Assembly (NCBI GenBank): GCA_044228435.1
Contig: JBGAUW010000005.1
Location: forward strand, 62,001 to 126,000
Reading direction: 5' to 3'
Length of the DNA stretch: 64,000 nt
Source of the DNA: Bog-950 sp044228435
Lineage (GTDB): Bacteria > Bacteroidota > Bacteroidia > Chitinophagales > LD1
Both the position numbers and the translations under genes were made by a program. Below the pieces are notes generated by a model. That model made no database searches and had not been told where the DNA came from. It saw only the letters and a list, made by a program, of their open reading frames with translations. How positions within the stretch are numbered: position 1 is the stretch's first letter; the number at the start of each line of letters is the position of its first letter. Shown piece by piece: positions 50,839 through 59,473 of the stretch.

Positions 50839-51649
50839 AAACCTTCGCATTACCCTTATACAAACCAGCCTGCATTGGGAAAACATTCCGGTTAACCTTA
50901 AAATGTTTACCGATAAAATAGCAGCTGTTGAGCAAACCGACCTGATTATATTGCCGGAAATGTTTAGCACCGGGTTTAGCATGAATGCCAGAGCATTGGC
51001 TGAAGATATGCATGGTTCGGCGGTGCAATGGATGAAAAGAACGGCCGCGGCAAAAGACTGTGTGCTGTGTGGCAGTTTGCTAATTAAAGAAGGCGATCGA
51101 TTTTTTAACCGCCTGGTGTGGATGCAACCTGATGGGCAATTTGAGCTATACGATAAGCGCCATTTGTTTTCGCTTAGCACCGAACCACAAATTTTTACCG
51201 CAGGTAATGAACGCCTGATAGTTACTTTAAAGGGCTGGAAGATTTGCCCGATGGTATGTTACGATTTACGCTTTCCGGTGTGGGCACGCAATACGATAAA
51301 TGCAGAAACAGACAAACCGGCTTACGATTTGCTGGTGTATGTAGCTAACTGGCCGGAGCAGCGCAATTTTGCATGGAAAAGCCTGCTGGTTGCGCGTGCC
51401 ATAGAAAATCAGGCGTATGTTGCGGGCGTAAACCGCATAGGGCAGGATATTACCGGTATAAACCACAGCGGCGACACCATGGTGCTCGACGCCGTAGGCA
51501 GCACTTTATATACTAAAGCGCACACCGAAGATGTTTTTACTATTGAACTAGATTTTGAAGCCCTGCAGAAAATAAGAGAACGGCTGCCCTTTTTAAAAAG
51601 CGCCGATGAATTTGAGTTGAACCATAAAAAGAAAATTAAAAGCCACTAA
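50831..51649 (+). CDS. Nitrilase-superfamily amidohydrolase, omega-amidase type (YafV/Nit2-like)
   Basis: 272 residues from the ATG at 50831, which overlaps the RDD stop codon. The nitrilase Glu-Lys-Cys triad is visible: Glu in LIILPEMFSTGF, Lys in YDKRHLF and Cys in MVCYDLRFPVWARN. LLVARAIENQAYVAGVNRIG is the conserved dimer-interface segment. The pattern best fits omega-amidases that hydrolyse alpha-ketoglutaramate or succinamate, which act after glutamine-dependent transaminases such as the one at 42681. Cytoplasmic. Confidence 0.88.
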   Translation: MSENLRITLIQTSLHWENIPVNLKMFTDKIAAVEQTDLIILPEMFSTGFSMNARALAEDMHGSAVQWMKRTAAAKDCVLCGSLLIKEGDRFFNRLVWMQPDGQFELYDKRHLFSLSTEPQIFTAGNERLIVTLKGWKICPMVCYDLRFPVWARNTINAETDKPAYDLLVYVANWPEQRNFAWKSLLVARAIENQAYVAGVNRIGQDITGINHSGDTMVLDAVGSTLYTKAHTEDVFTIELDFEALQKIRERLPFLKSADEFELNHKKKIKSH

Positions 51650-52011
51650 TGCCCTTATTAAACGAACATAAAAGTGAAGATGAAAAAAGCTTTGCACTGC
51701 GCTGGTACGAGGTACGTAACCGGGTAAAAAATGAATTTGGCCAGCGACCCGATATTAATGCCATGCTATTTTTAATAGGCATTAATGAGGTGGGCATTGT
51801 AAAAGATAAATGGGAGAAAGAAGAAAAGCAGGACCTGATGCACGTGGCTATCTGTAAGCTTTTTTCAACCGATGGCTACTTTAAATACCTGGGTAATGAT
51901 GATGAAGGCTGGCCACAATACGAAACCGTGCAAAACATACCTAAGCTGGTTTTAAAAGAGCAGGACGAAACGCTTAAGCGGAAGATTGTAGAGTATTTTG
52001 AGGGGTTGTAA
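51649..52011 (+). CDS. Conserved hypothetical protein
   Basis: 120 residues, start overlapping the previous stop by one base (TAATG), so translation is coupled to the omega-amidase. It is a helical, acidic soluble protein with LRWYEVRNRVKNEFGQRPDINAMLFLIGINEVG and YFKYLGNDDEGWPQYETVQNIP. I recall similar short proteins of unknown role in Bacteroidota with the FLIGIxExG motif. No domain assignment is possible. It is probably the last gene of the RDD-omega-amidase transcript. Confidence 0.75.
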   Translation: MPLLNEHKSEDEKSFALRWYEVRNRVKNEFGQRPDINAMLFLIGINEVGIVKDKWEKEEKQDLMHVAICKLFSTDGYFKYLGNDDEGWPQYETVQNIPKLVLKEQDETLKRKIVEYFEGL

Positions 52012-52075
52012 ATCTTTTTTAAAAAAATAAATTTGATTATTTTCGAATATCTTTTTTAACCGTAAAGTTCTGTGT

Positions 52076-52249
52076 ATGGCAAATTTAAGTGAGCAAGTCG
52101 GAAATATCAAGCATTTGGATTGTTCGTCGTGTGGTAAAAGGACATCCCATATTTTTTGTTCTGAATTTGTAAGTAGAATTCAAACATGGACGGATTATTT
52201 TTGGAAATGTACTGGTTGTGACAAAAGAATATATGTGAAAAAAGGTTGA
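52076..52249 (+). CDS. Small zinc-ribbon-like protein, 57 residues
   Basis: ATG at 52076, TGA at 52247. The protein begins MANLSEQVGNIKHLDCSSCG and carries two CxxC pairs: C16-x-x-C19 and C45-x-x-C48, 25 residues apart, with HIFC between, a spacing suited to one zinc ribbon. It ends in a basic tail (DKRIYVKKG). The nearby bases are more AT-rich than the flanking genes, hinting at recent acquisition. It is isolated between a gene pair and prfA. Function unknown; such proteins are often nucleic-acid or protein-binding regulators. Confidence 0.5.
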   Translation: MANLSEQVGNIKHLDCSSCGKRTSHIFCSEFVSRIQTWTDYFWKCTGCDKRIYVKKG

Positions 52250-52305
52250 TTTTGGAAATACAAGCGCAGCAAAAGCCAGTTGATATCAATCTAACAACCA
52301 CCTAA

Positions 52306-53382
52306 TTAAAAATTCACGCCGCCCTCTTTCAGTTTCTCACTCTGCTCAGCTACGGCAAGGGCATCAATCATTTCGTTAATGTTGCCATCCATAAACACCT
52401 GCAGGTTGTAAATAGAAAGGTTTATGCGGTGGTCGGTAATACGGCCTTGTGGGTAGTTGTACGTTCTGATTTTGGCAGAGCGGTCGCCGGTGCTTACCAA
52501 AGTTTTACGGCGGGCGGCGATTTCATCTTCGTGTTTGCGCACCGCTGTTTCGTAAATTTTGGTTTTCAGCATCTTCATAGCATGCTCGCGGTTTTTGTGC
52601 TGCGAACGCTCCTGCTGGCACTCTACTACTGTATTGGTTGGTATGTGCGTTAAACGCACCGCACTCTCCGTTCTGTTTACGTGCTGCCCGCCCGCACCCG
52701 AAGCACGGAACACATCTAATCTAATATCCGCCGGGTTAATGTAAACCTCTACTTCATCGGCCTCGGGCAACACCGCTACCGTAACTGCCGATGTATGCAC
52801 ACGGCCTTTGGCTTCGGTTTCGGGTATGCGCTGCACGCGGTGCACACCGCTTTCAAACTTTAACCTTCCGTATACATTTTCTCCGCTAATTTCTAATACA
52901 ATTTCTTTATAACCGCCTACGCTACCTTCGTTGGCATTGGCTATTACTACCTGCCAGCCTATGGTTTCGCAATAGCGGGTATACATACGGGCAAGGTCGC
53001 CTACAAAAATACTCGCCTCATCGCCACCGGTACCGGCACGAATTTCTAACAGTACATTACGCTCATCTTCCGGCTCTTTAGGAACTAACAGAGTTTTTAA
53101 CTCGTCCTCCAGTTTACTTTTATCGGTTTCTAACTGCGATAAATCGTTTTTAGCTAATTCGCGGAACTCCTCATCGCTTTCAGTGGCAATAATCTGTTTA
53201 TTGGTATCAATGTTGGCCAATACATTGCGGTATTCATCATACACCTTTACCACCTTCTCCAGCTCCCTGTATTCTTTATTAAGCTGCGTAAAGCGCTTCA
53301 TATCGCTCATAGTAGCAGGATCGCTAAGCGTTTTGCCTACCTCAATAAACTTTCCTTTTATATTTTCTAACTGGCTGAACAT
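52306..53382 (-). CDS. prfA: Peptide chain release factor 1
   Basis: 358 residues, standard RF1 length. The GGQ motif is at 231-233 (SGAGGQHVNRTESAVR), catalysing peptide release. RVQRIPETEAKGRVHTSAVTVAVLPE contains the RF1-type PxT tripeptide (PET, 187-189) that reads UAA and UAG; the RF2 SPF and its programmed frameshift are absent. CQQERSQHKNREHAMKML is conserved. It sits alone on the minus strand next to the NHL-like gene. Confidence 0.96.
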   Translation of the reverse strand: MFSQLENIKGKFIEVGKTLSDPATMSDMKRFTQLNKEYRELEKVVKVYDEYRNVLANIDTNKQIIATESDEEFRELAKNDLSQLETDKSKLEDELKTLLVPKEPEDERNVLLEIRAGTGGDEASIFVGDLARMYTRYCETIGWQVVIANANEGSVGGYKEIVLEISGENVYGRLKFESGVHRVQRIPETEAKGRVHTSAVTVAVLPEADEVEVYINPADIRLDVFRASGAGGQHVNRTESAVRLTHIPTNTVVECQQERSQHKNREHAMKMLKTKIYETAVRKHEDEIAARRKTLVSTGDRSAKIRTYNYPQGRITDHRINLSIYNLQVFMDGNINEMIDALAVAEQSEKLKEGGVNF

Positions 53383-53468
53383 AGTTTGAGATTACACAGG
53401 TTAAAACTGATTACACCGATTTTTTGCGGCGCTAATTTAATTGAATTGGCGAAAGAGGGGAAGCGCCG

Positions 53469-54353
53469 CTAATACTTGTAAAAATCTACCTTTTCGGCTT
53501 TCATTATGCCCAGGCGGTTTTTTTCTAAAACGGCAAGCGAAACTCCGGTTGTGTCGGGTAAGGTAAATGATTTATGCTCCAGTGTAAGTGAATTGTAGGA
53601 GCTTAAAGTCCCGTTTTCGAAGTATACAATCTGGTCCTGCAAAATCTGGAATTTTTTAAGGCCTTTAATCGGAATTGTCTTCTCGTAGCTCCCAAAAATA
53701 TCAAACACCATTACGCCAATAGCCGAATCGTTGAGGTACACCTTGTTATCGCGCTCAATCATATAATTAGGATTGGGAGTTTGCTCCAACACCAGGTTTA
53801 GCTGCTGACTTTCTCTGAATATTTTGCCCGCTTCATCCAGCTTTTTAAGTTTAAAATCTATGTTATCGTAAAACCAAATGCGCCCATCGGTAGACGAGGC
53901 AACGGCCGAAACATTCTGGTAGCCGAGGTCGAAAAAGTTATAGGTATTTATAGGCACTAAAAATTTATCGAGTATAACCACCGTCATAAAATCACTGTAA
54001 AACAGCATCATCTTCATTGGGTTGCTTACGTCTATCATCCCTATTTTGCCATACTTAAATTCGCCATACCGGTACAAAAATTTACCATCGGGCGAATACT
54101 TAAGCACCTCGTTATTGGATGCTGAATAAAAATTACCAAAGTTATCTACGGCCATGCTGTTTGCCTTGGTGTCGTAGGAATTGATGAACGTGAAGGAAGT
54201 GGCAGATATGAAGATGCAAGACGCAAGACACAAAATAGCGGCCGCCAGACGATTGACGGCTGACGATTGACGATTGCGAACAGCCATCCTTGTCGTTTCT
54301 ATTTGAATGAATATGCTCTTAAATAGCTGTATCATAATTTTAAAACCCATCAT
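53469..54353 (-). CDS. Hypothetical exported protein, beta-propeller-like (NHL-type)
   Basis: About 294 residues if started at 54353; starts at later ATGs (MIQLFKS or MAVRNRQ) are possible. The N-terminal part holds a hydrophobic segment (LAAAILCLASCIFISATSF) suited to a signal peptide or anchor. The rest has repeated blade-like units, for example NSMAVDNFGNFYSASNNEVLKYSPDGKFLYRYGEF, a clear NHL-like blade, and VSAVASSTDGRIWFYDNIDFKL. No catalytic residues. The signal-peptide coding region is made largely of a low-complexity repeat shared in inverted orientation with the end of lpxH. Confidence 0.65.
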   Translation of the reverse strand: MMGFKIMIQLFKSIFIQIETTRMAVRNRQSSAVNRLAAAILCLASCIFISATSFTFINSYDTKANSMAVDNFGNFYSASNNEVLKYSPDGKFLYRYGEFKYGKIGMIDVSNPMKMMLFYSDFMTVVILDKFLVPINTYNFFDLGYQNVSAVASSTDGRIWFYDNIDFKLKKLDEAGKIFRESQQLNLVLEQTPNPNYMIERDNKVYLNDSAIGVMVFDIFGSYEKTIPIKGLKKFQILQDQIVYFENGTLSSYNSLTLEHKSFTLPDTTGVSLAVLEKNRLGIMKAEKVDFYKY

Positions 54354-54386
54354 TTCTTTTGCAATGGTCGATTGTCAGCCGTCAAT
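54252..54386. repeat. Perfect 13-base inverted repeat pair around the lpxH/NHL-like gene junction
   Basis: ATTGACGGCTGAC (54252-54264) is the exact reverse complement of GTCAGCCGTCAAT (54374-54386). The first copy, with further TGACGATTGACG repeats, lies inside the signal-peptide region of the NHL-like gene. The second encodes the last codons of lpxH (PTIDG and stop). Separation is 109 bases. Confidence 0.6.
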
Positions 54387-55151
54387 AGTCGGCTGCTTAT
54401 AGTATTTCAACTCCACCTTCTCTCCATCAAACACTGCATAGCTATAATAATCGAGCCAATCTCCGGTGTTTATGTAACGGCTGGTTTCATTTAGCTTAAT
54501 ATCTAAGGGTAAATGGCGGTGGCCAAACACAAAAAAGTCGAAATGCTCTTTCTTTAATGTCTCACGGCAAAACTGTACCAGCCATTCCTTATCCTCATTG
54601 GTATATTGCTCAGCAACTGCCTTTTTGCCCTCGTTTCCAAAGCGGCTTTCGTACGAAAAATAGCTGGCAATGCGTGTGCCAATATCGGGATGCAGCCACC
54701 TGAAAAAAAACTGGCATACCGGGTTAGAGAACACTTTTTTAATAAACTTATAGCCGTGGTCGCCGGGGCCCAGGCCATCGCCGTGGCCTATAAAAAACTT
54801 TTTGCCGTTAAACTCCCGCTGAGTTGGCCGGGTATGCACTTTGGCACCTAACTCCTTTTCAAAGTAGCCAAACATCCACAAATCGTGGTTGCCACTAAAA
54901 ATGTGCACAGGTATGCCGGCATCGCAAAGCTCGGCAATTTTGCCCTGCAAACGCACAAAGCCCTTTGGTATTACGGTAGTGTATTCGTGCCAAAAATCGA
55001 AGATATCGCCTATTATAAAAATCTCTTGCGCATCGGCTTTTATTTCATCCAGCCATTGCACAAAAAGCTTTTCGCGGGCGGCACTCAATTTTTCGTTGGG
55101 TGTGCCCAGGTGAAGGTCAGAAGCAAAGTAGATTTTCCCCGAAGGCTGCAT
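54375..55151 (-). CDS. lpxH: UDP-2,3-diacylglucosamine hydrolase (LpxH-type metallophosphoesterase)
   Basis: 258 residues. Metal-binding motifs in order: SDLHLGTPN, GDIFDFWHEY, FSGNHDLWMFGYF, GHGDGLGPGDHGYKF and FGHRHLPLDIKLN. This is the LpxH arrangement of two-metal phosphoesterases, which cleave UDP-2,3-diacylglucosamine to lipid X in lipid A synthesis. The extra C-terminal residues (YSYAVFDGEKVELKYYKQPTIDG) are typical. The last codons come from a repeat. It is convergent with nothing and is followed by the NHL-like gene 21 bases away. Confidence 0.9.
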   Translation of the reverse strand: MQPSGKIYFASDLHLGTPNEKLSAAREKLFVQWLDEIKADAQEIFIIGDIFDFWHEYTTVIPKGFVRLQGKIAELCDAGIPVHIFSGNHDLWMFGYFEKELGAKVHTRPTQREFNGKKFFIGHGDGLGPGDHGYKFIKKVFSNPVCQFFFRWLHPDIGTRIASYFSYESRFGNEGKKAVAEQYTNEDKEWLVQFCRETLKKEHFDFFVFGHRHLPLDIKLNETSRYINTGDWLDYYSYAVFDGEKVELKYYKQPTIDG

Positions 55152-55179
55152 CGGGCTAAAATAAAATTATTGTGGCAGC

Positions 55180-56013
55180 TTATGGGCGAAGAGAAGGCGG
55201 AATTGGCTTATCTACCAAAAACACATATACATCTTCAGTACCTTCGGCATTTAAAATAAGGCGTTGCTTATCGTAAAAGTGGCCATTGTTGCACGAGCCC
55301 AGCTTAATAATATTAGGTAGTTCGCCTTTATTAAGCGCGTAAAACTTCTCCAGTCCTTCTGCCTCAGTTGCTGCTAAATGAGCCACATCGGTAATTATAA
55401 TGTGGGTTTTAGGGAAGCAGTGCAGCCTTCTGCGCGAAGCCTGCTTAGGGTTAAGTATGATAGTTCCCTCATCAGCAATCAGGCTTTCGCAAAGCGAAAT
55501 AGCAGCGTCTGAGTTTTCAATGGTATAGCCAATAGCACCCTTTTGAAAATTGCTTTCGCAAAAGGCATCTTTAATTTCGTTCTCCCAGCAAAAAATGTGC
55601 GACCAATTTCTTTCGGCCTTCAACATTCTTAAGCCTTCAATAGCTTCTTTCAGGTTTTCGCAAAAAACAAACTTACCGTTGGCTTGTATAAATTTTGTGG
55701 CAAAGCGTATGTCTAAGTCCTTCTCAACGTTTAAGGTATAAACCGGCGCAGTTACTTCTACCGTGCGTAATGGAATTTCGCGTTCAGTTACACTTTCGGC
55801 ACTTACGCGCGAGGTATAGGTTAATACCGGTTCGCTAAAAGCATTTACCGTTTCAGCCTGGCTGGTGCTAAACTTAACTTTTAAGTCAGATGAAGCCTCG
55901 GGTGCAGCAACAAGTGTTTCGGTAATTGTTTCTGTATTGTTTGTTTTTTCGGTGTACGAAAAAACGTTCTTCATCTTCGCAAAAAATCCGCTTCCGCTTT
56001 CTTCTTTAAACAT
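55180..56013 (-). CDS. LUD-domain (LutC-like) protein with unusual N-terminal extension
   Basis: 277 residues from the ATG at 56013; a GTG at 56061 would add 16 residues. The first about 90 residues are polar and low-complexity (many Thr, Ser, Glu, Val). The remainder is a LUD domain: IGYTIENSDAAISLCESLIADEGTIIL, KTHIIITDVAHLAATEAEGL, IIKLGSCNNG, matching lactate-utilisation LutC/YkgG proteins. However, no lutA/lutB-like iron-sulfur genes are nearby, so a lactate-oxidation role is unsupported. It lies upstream of lpxH and is separated by 75 bases from ftsH. Confidence 0.78.
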   Translation of the reverse strand: MFKEESGSGFFAKMKNVFSYTEKTNNTETITETLVAAPEASSDLKVKFSTSQAETVNAFSEPVLTYTSRVSAESVTEREIPLRTVEVTAPVYTLNVEKDLDIRFATKFIQANGKFVFCENLKEAIEGLRMLKAERNWSHIFCWENEIKDAFCESNFQKGAIGYTIENSDAAISLCESLIADEGTIILNPKQASRRRLHCFPKTHIIITDVAHLAATEAEGLEKFYALNKGELPNIIKLGSCNNGHFYDKQRLILNAEGTEDVYVFLVDKPIPPSLRP

Positions 56014-56088
56014 AGTGCCGGGGTTTTGTCGATAAAATATTATCGAAACCAAAATTAACACTGCACTATGGCAAATAAAGTTTTATGC

Positions 56089-58143
56089 CTATGTATTCTC
56101 AACAGTAGCATTATGAGCGTCTGTGATTATAGACACGGTTAAAGTGCCATCCACATTCGGGTTGTTTTCGTCTACCGGTTCTTGCTTATCGTAAGGGCGT
56201 TTGCCTATCAGTGCTTCCAAATCATCTTTAAACAGCACTTCTTTCTCCAGCAACAAGGCTGCTAAGGCATCCAGTTCTTTGCGTTTATCTTTAAGCAGGT
56301 TTTGTGCACGCAAGTATTGCGCCTCTATAATTTTGCGCGATTCTTCATCAATCAGTTTCGATGTTTCTTCGCTAAATGGCTTACTGAAAGAGTTCTGGTT
56401 TTGCATATCGTAAAACGATACGTTACCCACCTTTTCGTTCATACCAAAAATAGAAACCATAGCATACGCAACACGTGTTACATGGTCAAGGTCGTTTTGC
56501 GCACCGGTAGAAATTTTATCAAACACCACACGTTCTGCAGCACGGCCGCCAAGGGTCATACACATGCGGTCCAGCATTTCTTCTTCGCGCTCAATGTATT
56601 TTTCTTTAGGCAAATACTGTGCGTAGCCAAGTGCTGCAACACCCCGTGGTATTATACTCACCTTCAACAATGGGTGCGCGTTCTCTAAAAACCAACCGCA
56701 TACGGCGTGGCCGGCTTCGTGGTAAGCAATTATCTTTTTCTCTTCCGGCGAAATCAACTTATTCTTCTTTTCAAGCCCTCCAATGGCACGGTCAACCGCA
56801 TCATTAAAGTCCTGCATATCAATTTCGGTTTTATCCTTACGGGCAGCAATAAGGGCAGCCTCGTTACAAATGTTGGCTATATCGGCGCCAACAAAACCAG
56901 GGGTTAAAGCAGATAGTTTTTGCACATCTACCTTCGGGCTAAGCTTAATTGTTTTTAAGTGCACTTTAAAAATCTGTTCACGGCCCTTTAAGTCTGGCTT
57001 ATCAATCGAAATCTGGCGGTCGAAACGGCCCGGACGAAGCAAGGCAGTATCTAGCACATCTGGCCGGTTAGTGGCGGCAATCATAATTACGCCTTTCTCT
57101 GAGCTAAAACCATCCATTTCCACCAACAACTGGTTAAGTGTGTTTTCGCGCTCATCGTTACCCTGCACCAGGTTTTTGCCGCGTGCACGACCTATTGCAT
57201 CAATCTCATCAATAAATATTATACAAGGGGCTTTTTCGCGGGCCTGGCGGAACAAATCGCGAACGCGCGAAGCACCTACACCCACAAACATCTCCACAAA
57301 ATCGGAACCGCTAATGCTGAAAAACGGCACCTGAGCTTCGCCGGCCATAGCCTTGGCAATTAAGGTTTTACCCGTTCCCGGAGGGCCTATTAATAAAGCG
57401 CCCTTTGGTATTTTACCACCCAACGCAGTATACTTTTTAGGGTTCTTTAAAAAGTTTACAATCTCATGCACCTCTACTTTGGCTTCATCCAATCCGGCTA
57501 CATCGTCAAAGGTTATGTTTATCTTCTCATCGCGGTCAAACAAAATGGCTTTGCTCTTTCCAATATTAAAGATGTTGCCACCCGGTCCGCCAATGCCGCC
57601 ACCCGATTTGCGCAGCATAAAAATCCACAAGCCGGCAATAATCAATAACGGCAACAGCCATGGCACTACGTCTCTCCACCAATCCTGGCGCAGTTCGTAT
57701 TCTACGTTAACCGATGCAATGCCTGGTTTTTCCTTATAAAATTCGGTAATAAACTTATCAAAGGCATCGTTGCTTGGCACAGTTAAATGAAAGTGAGGGC
57801 CCTTGTTAGGCGAACCAAAACGATTGCTGGCAACCTTCTTGTACTTCTCTTTTTTAAGCGATGAATCTTTAATAAAAACCTCGGCCAGCTTTTCGTTTAC
57901 TATAATTATTTTGTCTACGTCATCATCCGTCATCATGGTGCGCAGGTCATTCATGTTACTTTTCTGGATATTCTCAGAAAAGAAAGACAGATTGATAGAA
58001 ATAACTATGAAAGCGAATATGATTGCGTATACCCAGAAGTAGTTAAACTTAGGGTTTTCGTCTAAAATACCCTTCGGGCGTTTATTTTTAGGCTGTTCGC
58101 CCGATTGGTTGTTTTCTGCGTTTTTATTTTCCTGATTTTCCAT
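56089..58143 (-). CDS. ftsH: ATP-dependent zinc metalloprotease FtsH
   Basis: 684 residues. Two membrane helices (about 36-53 and 159-177) bracket a periplasmic domain. Walker A GPPGTGKT (253-260), Walker B IIFIDEIDAIGRARG, second region of homology ATNRPDVLDTALLRPGRFDR and zinc site HEAGH (475-479) are intact. It degrades misassembled membrane proteins and regulatory proteins such as LpxC in other bacteria. It lies about 70 bases after rsfS on the same strand. The C-terminal tail (KQEPVDENNPNVDGTLTVS) is short and acidic. Confidence 0.96.
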   Translation of the reverse strand: MENQENKNAENNQSGEQPKNKRPKGILDENPKFNYFWVYAIIFAFIVISINLSFFSENIQKSNMNDLRTMMTDDDVDKIIIVNEKLAEVFIKDSSLKKEKYKKVASNRFGSPNKGPHFHLTVPSNDAFDKFITEFYKEKPGIASVNVEYELRQDWWRDVVPWLLPLLIIAGLWIFMLRKSGGGIGGPGGNIFNIGKSKAILFDRDEKINITFDDVAGLDEAKVEVHEIVNFLKNPKKYTALGGKIPKGALLIGPPGTGKTLIAKAMAGEAQVPFFSISGSDFVEMFVGVGASRVRDLFRQAREKAPCIIFIDEIDAIGRARGKNLVQGNDERENTLNQLLVEMDGFSSEKGVIMIAATNRPDVLDTALLRPGRFDRQISIDKPDLKGREQIFKVHLKTIKLSPKVDVQKLSALTPGFVGADIANICNEAALIAARKDKTEIDMQDFNDAVDRAIGGLEKKNKLISPEEKKIIAYHEAGHAVCGWFLENAHPLLKVSIIPRGVAALGYAQYLPKEKYIEREEEMLDRMCMTLGGRAAERVVFDKISTGAQNDLDHVTRVAYAMVSIFGMNEKVGNVSFYDMQNQNSFSKPFSEETSKLIDEESRKIIEAQYLRAQNLLKDKRKELDALAALLLEKEVLFKDDLEALIGKRPYDKQEPVDENNPNVDGTLTVSIITDAHNATVENT

Positions 58144-58211
58144 TTGCTCGTTTTTTCAATGTCTCTTTCAGACGATTCTTCTTTTTATTTATTGTAATCT
58201 CAAATAGTTTT

Positions 58212-58577
58212 TCACACATCGCTATACAGTATAAGCTTAGCATCGCTCCATAATTCTTCAAGAGCATAAAAGTCTCTTTTATCGCGATGGAAGATATGTA
58301 CTACCACATCCACAAAGTCAATAATAATCCATTCAGAATTCTTGCTTCCTTCGCTATGGTAAGGGCTCATTCCTTTCTTGATGCACTCCTCTGCCACATT
58401 ATCAAAAATTGCCTTTACGTGTGTACTGGAGTCGCCATGTGTAATTATAAAATAGTCGGCAGCAGCATCGTTTATTTTGCGTAGATCCAACGCCACCACA
58501 TCATGTCCTTTTTTATCTAAAATCGCATCCACCACCATCTTCTTCAAATCCGGAGTTTCGTTTTTCTTTTTCGCCAA
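58212..58577 (-). CDS. rsfS: Ribosomal silencing factor RsfS
   Basis: 121 residues. VVDAILDKKGHDVVALDLRKINDAAADYFIITHGDSSTHVKAIFDNV is the family signature, followed by EGSKNSEWIIIDFVDVVVHIFHRDKRDFYALEELWSDA. The protein binds ribosomal protein L14 and blocks subunit joining in slow growth. It forms a conserved pair with ftsH downstream and a divergent birA upstream, a common Bacteroidota order. Confidence 0.95.
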   Translation of the reverse strand: MAKKKNETPDLKKMVVDAILDKKGHDVVALDLRKINDAAADYFIITHGDSSTHVKAIFDNVAEECIKKGMSPYHSEGSKNSEWIIIDFVDVVVHIFHRDKRDFYALEELWSDAKLILYSDV

Positions 58578-58660
58578 TCTCTAAGTTTTTGTTGAAAAAA
58601 TCACATTCAATAACTCTCAAAAGTAATTAGTTTTCGAGAAAGGAAAAGTAACCGCAGCCC

Positions 58661-59410
58661 ATGGATACAATGTTTACCGGAAAAACCCGTATAGAACTAG
58701 AAACGGTAGACTCTACCAATAATTATGCAAAACAGCTATTGGCCACCGAAAGGCCTGCCGATGGCACCCTGGTTTTTGCCCACCAACAGCATAGTGGGCG
58801 CGGGCAAATGGGCAATAACTGGCTTACCGAACCCGGCAAAAACATTACGGCCAGTTTTATTTTTTACCCCAACTTTTTAGATGCCGATGAGCAATTTTAC
58901 CTGAATATGGCTGTTTCGCTGGCTGTTAAGGATTTTTGTGAAAGTTTAATACCAGACGAGATTAAAATTAAGTGGCCCAACGATATTTACTGGGGCGATA
59001 AGAAACTGGGGGGTATATTGATAGAAAACAGCATAAGCGGCACAAAAATTTCATCATCGGTTATAGGTATTGGCATAAATGTAAACCAAACCGATTTTGA
59101 GCCCGGCCTGGCAAACCCTGTTTCGCTCAATCAAATTACCCATTTAAAATACGATTTACCTTTGCTTTTAGACGAGTTAAGCGGATTTATTGAGAAATAT
59201 TACCTGCAACTGCGCCAGCGGCATTTTAACTTTTTAGATAAAGGCTATACGGTAGCCCTGTACCGCTACCAGCAAACGCACGAGTTTAAAAAGGGCGGGC
59301 ATGTAATACGCGGCGAAATAAATGGGGTTGCTAAGGATGGCAAGCTTATTTTGCACAGCCATGGTAAAGAGATGCGCTTTGCATTTAAAGAGTTAGAATA
59401 TATCGTTTAA
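58661..59410 (+). CDS. birA: Biotin--[acetyl-CoA-carboxylase] ligase
   Basis: 249 residues. The catalytic domain shows ETVDSTNNYAKQLL, HQQHSGRGQMGNNWLTEPGKNITASFIFYP (the GRGxxG biotin/ATP loop) and IKWPNDIYWGDKKLGGILIENSISG. The SH3-like C-terminal domain (about 205-245) is present. It attaches biotin to carboxylases; there is no DNA-binding domain, so it is not a transcription repressor. It is divergent from rsfS across 83 bases. ATG at 58661 or 58670 is possible. Confidence 0.93.
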   Translation: MDTMFTGKTRIELETVDSTNNYAKQLLATERPADGTLVFAHQQHSGRGQMGNNWLTEPGKNITASFIFYPNFLDADEQFYLNMAVSLAVKDFCESLIPDEIKIKWPNDIYWGDKKLGGILIENSISGTKISSSVIGIGINVNQTDFEPGLANPVSLNQITHLKYDLPLLLDELSGFIEKYYLQLRQRHFNFLDKGYTVALYRYQQTHEFKKGGHVIRGEINGVAKDGKLILHSHGKEMRFAFKELEYIV

Positions 59411-59473
59411 CCTTGCCACAAAAAACTACCGCACTTTTCAGCGGTATCATTATTAACCAGGGTATACCAAGGC

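Noticed and set aside
53469..54353. Calling the NHL-like protein a pilus or sensor component
   Set aside because: Only blade-like repeats and a signal segment are visible; no domain supports a specific role.
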